From Paragordius varius (lineage: Eukaryota > Nematomorpha): DNA of 64,000 nucleotides. Within the stretch, counting starts at the first letter, position 1, and the number at the start of each line of letters is the position of its first letter. The notes beneath the pieces are model-generated. The model was not told where the DNA came from. It saw nothing but the letters and a program-made list of their open reading frames with translations, and searched no databases. The translations under genes were made by a program, and so were the position numbers. The stretch spans positions 8,308,001 to 8,372,000 of the forward strand of contig OZ176055.1 of NCBI GenBank assembly GCA_964247055.1. The letters run 5' to 3'. This document shows, in pieces, positions 1 through 11,294 of the stretch.

Positions 1-82
1 TAGGGCAGCTTTGATATTTGAAATTCGTCAAAATTTACACAACATTTTTATGATATATAATATTTTTGATACATATATATAG

Positions 83-3000
83 GTATAAAATCGGCCATTT
101 TAATTCAAAGATGGTACAGACGTTACTTAGCTCGACTGGAAGCACGGCGAAGGTATACGTGGAAAATATTTCAAAGCCTTGAATACGAAGGAGAAAATGA
201 CCAACTTAAGGTTAAGTTAGTGTTTTAAATTAAAATATTATCCATGATTTGATGGTATTTCGCATTTTATTATAAATATAATATTGGTTTTTAATGCGAT
301 TATAAATTAAAATACCAATATTTAATAAAAACCAAAATTTATTATTTTCCTCTTTAGCTTTATCAATTTTTCAAAGATGTTTTGGAACAAGAACCATTGC
401 TACAAACCTACTCAAAATCTACGGGCAATCCCTTCACCGACACTATAAGGCAAAAATTAGGTATTGCAATCATTTAATTTTAACACCAGTAACTTTTATC
501 TCTGAGAATAATAACTTAAAATTAGTAAGACACTAAAATATGTTGAGTTATATTTTTGGTTATCATCTAACTTTTACGATTTTTAAAGATATATATATAT
601 TTATCTTTTTTATTTTAGGCCAAAAGTATCCTCCATTCACTGAAAATGAAACAGATTTCGAAATTAGCACGAATCCCGAAAGTTGCCCAGTTGAAAAATC
701 GTACAAAGGGCCTCATGTTACTTTTCCTCTCACCCTGATAGATGTTAAGAAATTAATCGATGCCTTTAAACATGATAAGGTAAATTTCAAACTTATAAGG
801 TCTTAATATCAAAAATTATTTTATTTTTCTAATATTGTTGGTCTTAGGTGCTACATGCTCATTACGTGCTAAAAATCTTACACATTGCCAGAAATTTGTT
901 AAAATCTTACCCAAATATTCGATTAGCTGAAACTTCCATTTCCAATAAAGTAACGGTTTGCGGAGACTTCCATGGAAAACTCGAGGATATACTTGTAGTT
1001 TTTAACAAAGTTAGCATTTTAAAATTTACAAATTTGGTGGTCAGTTCGCTTTATATAAAGATAATTTTCATAATAAATTACAAAAAATATAATTAGAATG
1101 GGTTTCCATCCAGTCAAAACCCTTACGTTTTCAATGGAGATTATGTGGATCGCGGTAAACATTCTATTGAAGTTGTACTCTTAATGATGTGCTATTTCAT
1201 ACTTTACCCAGATTCTGTTTACCTTAATCGAGGGAATCATGAAGACTGTTTAGTCAATTTAAGGTAATATATATTATATATACAGCAATCGAAATTATGC
1301 AGACAAAACGGAAACTATAAATAATTTTTTTAAAAGACAACCATAACTTTTTAAACCGTAATCCGTATAATTTCAATTTATACTATATATATATCTTTAC
1401 TAAGCTAAGGTTTGATCTATTTATTCGATCGACTGCTTTATGGGCAAAGTTATCCATGAATGCTGCACATATGAATGATATAAATTAATATCAAAATTAT
1501 AGTTGTAAAATCAGTCAAAATTTCCTGTTAAAAGGCAAAAATTTAAGTCGTGCGTTTTTTTATATTGGCTGCTGGGTAGGGGGATACCCGCTAAAAACTA
1601 ACCCGTCATATCGAAAGCGTGCCTTTGGTGCTAAATTTCGGAAAACCTATCAGGCTATATGAGTTCAATAGCTGCTTAAAATATTACCCGTAACAAGGCA
1701 AAAATTTAGGTAGTCCGTTTTTTAAGCCGTTAATTAGGCCCTTCACGCCCTGAAAAATGCGCGACCATGGAATTATTTTTCAGTTTTGTGTCAATTTTTC
1801 CAAAAACTAATGAGGGCATATGAAATCAATCATAATTCCAGGTATTCTCCGTAAAAAGGTAAAAATTTAAATCAAGCGCTTTTTTTGTATCAGCCTCTGG
1901 ATAAGGAATACCCGCCTAAAACTGCGCTACCATATCGAAATTGCCTTGTTTAAATTGAAAACTTATCAGGTCACATAAGTTGAATAAGGGCCTGAAATTT
2001 TACCCGTAAAAAGGCAAAAATTTAAGTTGAGCGGTTTTAAGTTAACCGTTAATTAGGCCCTTTACGCCCTAAAAATGCGCTATCATTGAATTAATATTTA
2101 GTTTTGAAGCCATTCTTCCAAAAACTATTAAGAACATAAGGAATGAATGATGATTCCAATTCCCCTATAAAGGCAAAAAATTTTCTTTTATATGGGTAGG
2201 AGGCTACCCGCCTACAACTGCGCCACCACATTGATACATGCGTGACTTTGGAGGCAAATTTTAGAAAAATTATCAGGCCATATGTGTTCAATAAGGGCCT
2301 AAAATATTACCCGTAAAAAAAGGAAAAATTTAAGTAGAGCGGTTTTGTTAAATTACCCCTTAATTGGGCCCTTGCCCTGAAAAATGCGCCACCATAGAAT
2401 GAATTTTTAATTTTGGGGCAATTTTTTTAAAATCCCACGAGAGCTAATGGATCAATCATGATTCCGGTTATTACACGTAGGGAAAAATTTAATCAAGCGT
2501 TTTTTTCGCCTCTGGTTAGGGGGCTACCCGCATAAAACTGGGTCATCATATCGATACACCATGCCTTTAGAGCCATTTTTCAAAACACCTAAAAAATAGG
2601 AACATATGAAATCCATGATTCCAGATATTCCCCATACAGCAAAACTTTTGCCCCACTTATACCTGCCCTTTGGCAGAGAGCTACCCGCCAAAAACTGCGC
2701 CACCATATAGAAATTGCATTGTTTTGGAGATAATTTATAGAAAATTTATGAAGTCATATGAGCTCATTACAAGCTCGAAATATTTCCCGTAACTCGGCCT
2801 TTTTAATTAGCCGTTAATTTGGGTCATTTATGCCCCTAAAACGCCATCATATAACGATTATTTAGTTTTAAGATATTTTTTTAAATAGCCCATTAGACGA
2901 TGGTATCAAAGATGATTCCAAATATTTGCTCTATAAAGGCACTCAGCGCTTTTTCCATATAGGTCTATGGGTAGGGGTATACCGGTTTAAAACTGAGACA

Positions 3001-6000
3001 CCATTGGCGTGATTTCGGAGGGAATATTCATAAAACTTAAGAAGCCATACGAGTTCACTTAAACACATTTCTGGGGAATTTGTATAATATCATTCTTGTC
3101 TTTAAAAAAGGGATCAATGATTTAATTTTTATTTCCCTTGATCCCAGCTGTGTAAACAAAATTTCAAAATAAAACTTTGAACCATGATTTTGTAAAACGA
3201 AATTCATAAAATAAATTTAATGATAGCTGAATATTAACTTTAATAAGGGACAGTTTAAATATGGTCATCGAGTAAACAATATTTGAGCCTATAACCGTAA
3301 AATAATTAAAGACATTCTTTTTATATAATATGTTTTTTTATTATTTTGTTATATTCATCTATTTATTGCAAATTATTAAGAATATTTATCAGTGAGACTA
3401 CGTCACAGCGAAGCTTGACAGGGCCAGCTAGTTATAAGATACATTTATCATGTTGTAACGATTCGAAAAAATTAATTGACAAGGCATACAAAGTTGATGA
3501 GAATTTGCCTACAATTTTAAAAAAATGTATGCGCCTTAAAGAAAGCATATTTTAATAATGCTAGAAATATTTTTTAAGATATTCAAATTTTTAATAGCTC
3601 TCGGATATAAAACTACCCTAAAAGGTTATGAAGTGTTAATATTTGTAAAAATAAATTTTGCTTTGATGACTCAAAATAGGTTTAGCAACTAAATTTGAAT
3701 CGTTATCTGATTAATTTAAATTAATTTGGGGTTATGACCATATAAATACATGATGAAATTATTTTTTATAATTAGATATGGCTTCCAAAAAGAAATCATA
3801 AGCAAATATCAAGTATAATTTTATTAAGGTTTAACCTTTTAAATATATATTTATTTTTCAATAATTGATTTTGTTAGCAAGATTCAGGGAAACTGATTAC
3901 AGCCTTCTCCGATTTTTTTGGCTGGATACCCTTTGGCACCGTTATAAATGACAAAATTTTTGTGTGCCATGGTGGTGTATCAAAAGAAACCGATTTAAAT
4001 TACATTCAAACAATCGATAGAAGCAAAGTATTATAATTATTTTCAATAAAAATTAATAAAATTTCCTGTATAAACAAACTATTTTTCGTTTTTGATATAG
4101 TATATCTCTTTGTTGAAACCCATCAGTAATGCAACGGCACTTATGAATAATTCCTCACATGGCAATAAAACCGTGGAGGAAAGAAATTCACTAGAATGGA
4201 AACAAGTAAATTTTATAATTAAAACATATTATTTTTACGGTAAAAATTGAGTTTGCATGGTCAAAATGTAAAAACTTATAAAGACAAATATTTTTTTAAA
4301 AAGGCTACCATACTTTTTTTAATCTTAATTTTTCTTCTAAAGATTATATTCGTACAAATGTAAAAATATATGGATAATTGATAGCGTTACCAATAGACAT
4401 CTCTATTTCATACTTGTAATGGAATTAGTTATATTTAAAACACAAGTTTAAAAAATTACATCAGTCTTTTAATATTTGTGTTTATGTTTTTACGTTTTGT
4501 CTGTATAATTTCAATTTTTACTGTGTAAATCATTAGTTAATCGATATTCTTTGGAATGATCCCATGAATCGACCTGGTCAAATATTCAATTACATTCGCG
4601 GAGGCGGGGAAATGTTTGGCCCTGATGTGACAAAAGCCTTTCTGGATAAACACAACCTTTCCTTGTTAATTCGATCGCATGAATGCAAGCCCAAGGGTTA
4701 CGAATTTTCCCATGACAACAAAGTGAATATATATATAGAACATAATTTTGCATAATAATATATGCTTTAGTCAATCGATGCCTTTTTGCCTTCTGTTTGA
4801 AATAGATTATAAACCGTCAGTTATTATCCATTTCATAGTGCCAAATTAATTAAATATGTGAATTCATTTATATTAAAACATATTAATAGTTTAACAGCCA
4901 TATAAATTATATGTCTACATTTTAACATAAAAAAGTTGAATAATATAATTTTTATTTGTAAAGCTACTTACCATATTCTCGGCTTCAAATTATTACGAAC
5001 TTGGGAGCAACAATGGCGCATTTGTCCAAATAGATTCTGAATTAAATTTACATTTTGTGGAGTATGTCAGTAGCGAAAACATTTTCAAATATTCAATGAA
5101 TCAAAGGTTGACACACACACTTATTTATAATTTTATATTAAACAAAATTTCCCAAGGTATTTATAAAATTATCTTTAATTTGTGATAAAGGTTATCATTG
5201 TTTGAGGAGTCAGCCATGAGAAATCTAAAAACTCTCCTATTTTCTAACCGAACAACTTTGCTAAATGAATTCGAAAAGTTTGATGTCGATAATAAAGGTA
5301 AAAAAACTTTACACAATAATTTAATTTCCTATTAATATATAAATAATGAATATAAAACAAAATAGGTGTGATACCCATTTCCAAATGGTGCCAAGTTTTA
5401 GAAAACACGCTTCGGTTAAATCTTCCTTGGAGAATTATGTGCAAAAACATTGTTAAAATGGATGAAAACAATATGGTTATCTACAAAAGCATGTTTGATA
5501 ACACGAACCTTAGTTCAACTAAATTGGTAAAATTACTAAAATATTCCGCCTTTTTTTTGTTTTCTTCGTTATTATTAAATATACAGTAAAATTGAATTAT
5601 AAAATTGTAAATGACAAAGGTATTATTTAAATGACAACCTTACCCTTTAATTTTTCTTACTTAAATAATAATTGCAATTGTTAATTACCTAAGATAAGTT
5701 ACACTAAAAAAGTTAAGATTGAAAAACATGGTTTGTTTTGTAAATTTGTCTTTAAGTTTTTACATTTTGTCTGTATTTTAATTTGTCTGTATTTTGTTAC
5801 ACATTGTAGGATGGAATACCCATGATGGAAGCAATCTACCGGAATAAAATTAACCTTGAAAATATATTTAGGCTTATGGATACCGATAATTCTGGTAAGT
5901 ATCCAATATAGGTGTGAATCTAATACAGGTGTGTCCAACACGCTGCACGCGGGCCGAATCTGCATTTTATCAGCAGCTCGCGAGAAATTTTAAATATATT

Positions 6001-6720
6001 TTACGAAAGTAAAATTGATTTGCTTAAACAAATTTTTGAATATGACTTTCCGAAACTTGGCATTAATGTCAAAATAAATAGTAGTTTTGGCTCTCTCATG
6101 TTTAAAATCTAATAAAATGTTCGTTAATTCCCATACATTTTGCAAATGGTCCACGAAGCCCTTGGTCATGGACACCGCTGGTCAAGTACATCAAAAAAAA
6201 ATAAGAAGGATATACAAAACCTATATTCAATAAAATATAATTTAATTGTATTATAAGAAAAATCTGACATTTTGACTGATTGAAAAGATAGGGATTATTT
6301 TTAATGTAAAAATAACATTGTTAAATTATACATTGTTTCATCTTGTTTTTCATTCTTTTCTACGTTTCCATCATCCGAATTTATCCTAAAATCAGGGGTT
6401 TTTTTTAAAATTAACCAGATCAAAATGTCAAAAATTTAAGTAGAAACAAATGAGGTTTTTTACTGTAACTATGTTTTAACAATATAATTATCTAATTAAT
6501 GTTAAATTATTATCCATTTATAATAGGGCTTATCAGTCAAGATGAATTTGCCAGTGCCTGTAAGTTTTTGGGTGAACATGCTCACATCAATTTAACTGAG
6601 CCCGATGTAAAGGTTTTAGCCAAAAGCTTAGATCTAAATAATGATGGCTACATTGATTTAAATGAATTCCTTGAAGCTTTTCGCCTTGTTAATGAACCTG
6701 TTGATTTGAGCCCAAAATGA
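83..6720 (+). CDS. PPEF: PPEF/rdgC-type serine/threonine protein phosphatase with EF-hands (5' end outside window)
   Basis: Exons read as 83-210, 358-460, 619-779, 848-1009, 1097-1263, 3776-3812, 3878-4027, 4101-4205, 4537-4722, 4964-5106, 5191-5297, 5366-5526, 5810-5894, 6527-6720 (TGA). They splice in frame to about 628 visible residues. The order is an IQ calmodulin-binding motif ([16 protein letters not shown], residues ~4-20), then a PPP metallophosphatase core with GDFHG (~169), GDYVDRG (~198), RGNHE (~230), the HGG histidine (~283), LIRSHE (~384) and FSASNYY. C-terminal EF-hands follow: a weak loop DVDNKGVIPISK (~480) and two canonical loops DTDNSGLISQDE and [12 protein letters not shown]. 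Length and order match animal PPEF (about 650 aa), so only some 20 N-terminal residues seem missing. In flies rdgC dephosphorylates rhodopsin; the substrate here is unknown. All metal and catalytic motifs are intact, so the gene looks functional. Confidence 0.93.
1285..1391. repeat. Short copy of TA-type MITE family 2
   Basis: Within the long PPEF intron (1264-3775). The left end resembles CAGnAAnnnTGAAATTATnCAGACAAAAC and the right end ends in TAATTTCAATTTATACT, its approximate reverse complement. The same ends recur at 4238-4525, 6751-7012, 49464-49701 and elsewhere. Confidence 0.5.
1510..3431 (+). mobile_element. Non-autonomous Helitron-like element with internal tandem repeats (block A)
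   Basis: Fills most of the PPEF intron. It is built from degenerate repeats: the landmark 'gcccttcacgccctgaaaaa' recurs near 1738, 2056 and 2369 (period about 315 bp), alternating with 'taaggagctacccgc' and 'atattacccgtaa' blocks. The 3' end carries a hairpin at 3402-3419 (GTCA-c-AGC GAA GCT TGAC, one bulged base), then eight bases, then CTAG followed by T, as at Helitron/Helentron 3' ends. A related element ends the same way at 43890. No Rep/helicase coding is seen. The 5' boundary is a guess. Confidence 0.62.
4238..4525. mobile_element. MITE family 2, TA-flanked (Tc1/mariner-like)
   Basis: Occupies almost all of PPEF intron 4206-4536. The ends CGGTAAAAATTG and CAATTTTTACTGTG are inverted and flanked by TA on both sides. 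No coding capacity. The right end lies 11 bases before the next exon. Confidence 0.6.
5926..6179. mobile_element. hAT-type MITE in the last PPEF intron
   Basis: The left end reads CAGGTGTGTCCAACAC and the right end GGACACCGCTG, an approximate inverted pair of the CAG..CTG kind typical of hAT elements, with the usual subterminal GGGCC segment. The eight flanking bases on each side (atctaata and gtcaagta) agree at five positions, as a decayed 8-bp target duplication would. No coding. Confidence 0.55.
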
Positions 6721-6750
6721 AAGATTGAGATAGTCTATAACATGTGAGTG

Positions 6751-7012
6751 CAGTAAAAAGTGAAATTATTACACAGATAAAACGTAACAACTAAAAGGAC
6801 AACAAATGTTTTTTTTACAAAAAGACAACCAACCATACGCTTTTATAATATAAACTATTTTTGTACAATTTTAAATTTTATAAAATTCTACATCCCTGTT
6901 TGTAATTTAATATGATGAAAGAAAAAAAATATCAAGATTTTAGTTATAACTGTATTTAAATCAAATATTTGCCTTTTAGTCTTAAGGTTTTGTCTGTTTA
7001 ATTTTATTTACT
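6751..7012. mobile_element. MITE family 2 copy just downstream of PPEF
   Basis: Starts about 30 bases after the PPEF stop. The left end GCAGTAAAAAGTGAAATTAT and right end TAATTTTATTTACTG are inverted and match the family at 4238-4525. The first clear AATAAA after the stop codon is at 7147-7152, beyond the MITE, so the 3' UTR may run through it. Confidence 0.55.
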
Positions 7013-7339
7013 GGAAGAACGCAGATTGATTAAAGATGTTCTGTATGCTATTATGGAAAAACGTTTCGGAATGTATTTTACATCTTTGTTATTTTACATG
7101 ATCTTATTGTGATAAACGCCAATTTCCAATACCAAAAAATTATAATAATAAATGACCAATATATTTTGCAATATGTAGTTTTACTAAATAAATTTTATTG
7201 TTTAAATATGCTATCATTGCTGCAAAAATCAATTTTCTTTGTCATTTACATCCTTATAGATTTCTGAGATGAGTAAAATGAAAACCTTAATTATCGTAAG
7301 AATTGAAATTTAATAAGGAGGAGGGTATCTGGTGAATAT

Positions 7340-7990
7340 TATTAATATCGTAATTTTAATCGAAAGTGTTTAAACATGACCCAAATATTTGTTAAATTAT
7401 CGGTTAATTTCTATTCATTACCTATATATTACATCTGATATCTCGGTAAAATCAAAGATGGTTAGCCTTAGTGAGAAATAATTAACGTCGACCTTTTCAA
7501 AAGTCTATTACTTTTTGATCATTTATTATAAATGTGTCGGATATAGGCGAGCTACTTTTTCAAATTAGGCCCCGTATTTAGCCGTCTACACTGTTTGACA
7601 CTTTTTACCAAGAAACTAAGTCACTACCCAAAATAATATTAAGACCAAATTTTCACCCAAAATATGAGATATAACAAATAAATAGTGGTTAAGGGAAAGG
7701 TTTTTAGGCCAGGGCTATTTTTTATAAGCCCTGCCACAAAATAATAACGTGGATTAGAGGCTATTTTTTGCCCAAGCTATAAGATATCAATCATGGTTGG
7801 TATAACCCGCATAAAGGCAAAATTTTAGCTAGGCACTTTTTTGAATAAGTCGTTTAGTAGGGCTCAATGCTTTATAATATATGCCACCATATAAAATATT
7901 AGCGTGCCTATGGGTGAAATAAAGATTTAAGCAAGTATAAAGGCAAAGATTTTAATACAGTGAGTGCTTTTTAATTAACCGATGGCTTTT
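7340..7990 (+). repeat. Worn Helitron-like block (block E)
   Basis: Degenerate match in order to 13025-13205 and 41790-41990: 'tcggatataggcgagctact', 'aaattaggccccgtatttag', 'aagaaactaagtcactaccc', 'cacccaaaatatgagat'. No terminus visible. Probably an old fragment of the family at 12765-14313. Confidence 0.45.
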
Positions 7991-9019
7991 TATTTTATAA
8001 CCGAGTTAACTATTCAAATTCAATTTTTAATAATAGTTTTGCGATAACAAATGTTACAATAAATAGGTTATTGAGTGCTAAGTTATAAGCGGATTACTAT
8101 AACGGCAGTAAATTGATTGGACGAAAAACAGCCCTAGAGATGCTAAAGGACTTTTTATTTTAAATTTCTTTTGGTTTTTTAATCACAATGTAATCATTAT
8201 ATTTTTAGAAAAAATTCTTTTTGGTTAAGTCAGTGATAGGGCTCAGATATTAAAAAAACTTTACCTATTTTCAAAATAACAGATTATAGAATCGCCATTT
8301 AAATAATCATATATCTGTAATTGTGTAAAAAAATTTTATCGTTTCAGTTTTAATGCAACAAAGTAATTTTTTTATGCCTTATTGGATTCATAAAAACGAT
8401 TTTTTGAAATGCCTCTGTTTTAATGTTTTTTATGTTTGATTTCTAGGAACAAAGAATGTATCTAAGTTTTTAAGGTGTCAATAAAACTTGGTCAGTTATG
8501 TTCGCTTAATCGGACTCTAAATTAAGCCCTAATGTGTGTAACTGTTTAAGTCTCAAATTATAAATGAAATACAGGGTCAGATTTAATAAGAAAAAAAACG
8601 TATATTACTGATATAACCGATCATTTATAAATTCGTTCATATTTGGTATAGTGTTAATCAAAAATAAAGGAACTCAAATATGTTTCACCCAGTTTAATAA
8701 TCTTTTCGACACTGTCATAAGGGCCGTAACCATCATAAATATAATTTTTGTGCGCACCAACCAATTTGTCACATAATTATTTTTTAGAACCGATATTAAT
8801 TGTTTTTTAACCTTGTATAAATAAAAGTGCAACTGGATGTGAACTAAGGAAAATTTGGAAAGTTTTCTGAATGCAATTTCTTCATTAATAAGTTGACAGT
8901 AACCAAACGGCTGTGCTCATTCATATTTTAAAATTAACATATTTCTAAATAGTCTGAGTAAAGTTTATGAACAGGTAGAGTAAGTCTGCACCAGTTTTTA
9001 AGAAAAGACCTAATTTTGA

Positions 9020-9890
9020 AAGACATCATTTGTTTTATTTTTAATATATTTTATCGGGCTTTTACACATCTCGCCTACCTCTCAGCAGATAAACTGATAG
9101 TCTTTTTCTGCAAACTATTCGTCAAGCCATTTTTCAACATTTTTAAAATTATTAAAGGCTGATTTGCGAGCGTGTGTGCCTCATTGATGCGAGAAGGTAA
9201 TAGAAAAGCATCAGGTCGAAAGAGTACGGCTGATGCGGAGGAAGCCATCGAAGCGATTTTAATGCGTCTTAAACTGGGTTTTCTGTGCGAATAAACAATA
9301 CCGCTCTGTTCCGACCAGACACGGAACCTGGTCATTTTTACGATGCAATTTGGCTTTATTGTGTAGGGACTGGATTGTCAAGGTAAAAGCCAAGAATTTT
9401 TAACTTTAGAATTACAAAATAAAGCCATCTCTTATCATCCATCACAATTTGATGCAAATCCATTCTTTTCAGGGCCTAAAGCAGGATTTCACAAGTTTCT
9501 TTGCCATTTTCAATTTGACGTCATTTAATTGTGGAGCCCATTTAGAGTTTAATGGTCTTTGCCATTTAAACGTCTACTGAATGTTTTTTGTGATTCATCT
9601 TATGTTTCTGCCGATTGCTGTAGTTTAAGGTGAGTCATAATCTAATATCACTTGAATTTGATCGTACGCGCAGTGGGGTCTTCCAAAGCACACACTCACT
9701 TTAACAAAATCGCAACCTTTAATGTTAAAAAAAGCTTCACCTATTTAAAGCATGTTCATCATATGTTTTTTTCACAGTAAACAATAACTTACAGCAGCCT
9801 TTTTTAATGAAATAAAAATGTAACTCGTGCTGCAAACGTTCTTTTTCAGACTAAATTCATCATGATTAATAATTGTTAATAAAACGCTAG
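9020..9890 (-). pseudogene. Dead mariner transposase
   Basis: Read on the minus strand, frames stitched by eye follow the mariner transposase order: an N-terminal stretch SLKKERLQHELHFYFIKK near 9840, KWAPQLNDVKLKMAKKL near 9530 (the 'WVPHEL' region), VWSEQSGIVYSHRKP near 9310 (the 'WWDQxGvVYYELLKP' region) and the tail WLDE*FAEKDYQF near 9110. Several frameshifts and in-frame stops separate these, so it is inactive. A longest open stretch covers 9075-9335. Plain DNA transposon relic; terminal repeats not identified. Confidence 0.7.
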
Positions 9891-9989
9891 TTTTGGCGAA
9901 CTCAAAATGTGTTTGCATGTGTTAGATGAACAAAATAAGGTTGTAACAAATTAATCTACTCTTATATTTCACTGACGTTTCTCTTAGCC

Positions 9990-11294
9990 TGGTATAAATA
10001 TTTGAACGAACTGCTGTAAAACTTCAAAGAACACGTTTCTTATTTTATAGGCTGAATACCACAGGAAATTATTCGGACGAACTCGAACTTTTTTAACCCT
10101 TTAAAATCAATCTTAGATTCAAAATTGGGAAAGCACCTTTCATTTTTGAAGGCCAATCCATTCCACATTTTTTGACTTTTTTATTTTATTTTTACGTTTG
10201 ACAAAGATTACTTGTAGTAATCGAAATATTATAATAAATTTATATTATTTTTGCTGAATTATTCCATATATAATAACCATATATGTATTTTTATATTGCA
10301 TGCTTTCTAAATTTTAATTTATGTTTTTCACGTTATATATTTCTCCCTTGCACGACACAGAAAATTAATTAAAATTCACAAGACTCCTTAAGGCTAGCTT
10401 GCTTTATTATGAAAACAAATACATTGTAATTTTCAAAAATCTAAAAAAATATTTACATTTCAGTTAGCTCATCATACGTCTGTATGCATTAAGCAAGTAT
10501 GTTAAAATTGCTTTTCATATATTAGGAATTTAAAATATTTTATCTCGTTCTTTAAAATTGTAACTAACAATTTCATTATTCTTACAAAATTTATATATTA
10601 AATTTTTTATAAAAAAATTAACATTTGTTTAAAATAGTATGTAATAATAAAATGCACGCCCAAACACAAAATTTATTGGGTGTGTGTTATATAATTAACA
10701 ATATGCAATGAGTGCAGTTTTTCGAAATAAAAATATGACTAAGATAAATATATAGTATGATTCATATCGCAAAAAACGAACCGTAATATTTATTATATAC
10801 ATAAGGAATAAACATTTTAAGGTATATAGGTAAAAACACCTTATTTTTGTGTGTTTATTCTTTAGCGTTTTCTGGATTGCGGTTGTTTTGTTAAACTATC
10901 ATATATAAGTTTAGCTAAGAACATAAGTATTAACCTCTGTACTGAATGAGAAAATTTAGATGCTTAGTATTTCTAAATTTTTATATTGTATTTAACTGAG
11001 AAGGAGTTAAGCATAGTAGGCAAAATATACATAAATAGTCGCTAAAGTATATACACTAAAACATATAATAAAACATAACAAAACAAAACATTATATAAAT
11101 ATTTATTGTGGTTTATATCCTAACGTTTATATTTTAAAATTATATTTTACTTTTTTTTATTATTTTCATTATATCTTTTTTTTTCATTTTTCGGACACGT
11201 TAATTTTATTTGATAATATATCTTATTCAAAATAGCCAGTCAAGGTGTACAAAAATTATAATTACAAACTTAATTTATTTCTACTTAACGCAAA
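9990..11294. other. Intergenic AT-rich DNA, probable galectin promoter region
   Basis: No coding exon or recognisable repeat seen. Strongly AT-rich with short A and T runs. Must contain the galectin 5' flank for the first exon at 11295, but no core promoter element stands out against the base composition. Confidence 0.4.

Noticed and set aside
2091-2706. Minus-strand open frames 2091-2291 and 2524-2706
   Set aside because: They lie in the Helitron-like tandem repeats and similar short frames recur in other copies (13430-13678, 42415-42681); no protein motif.
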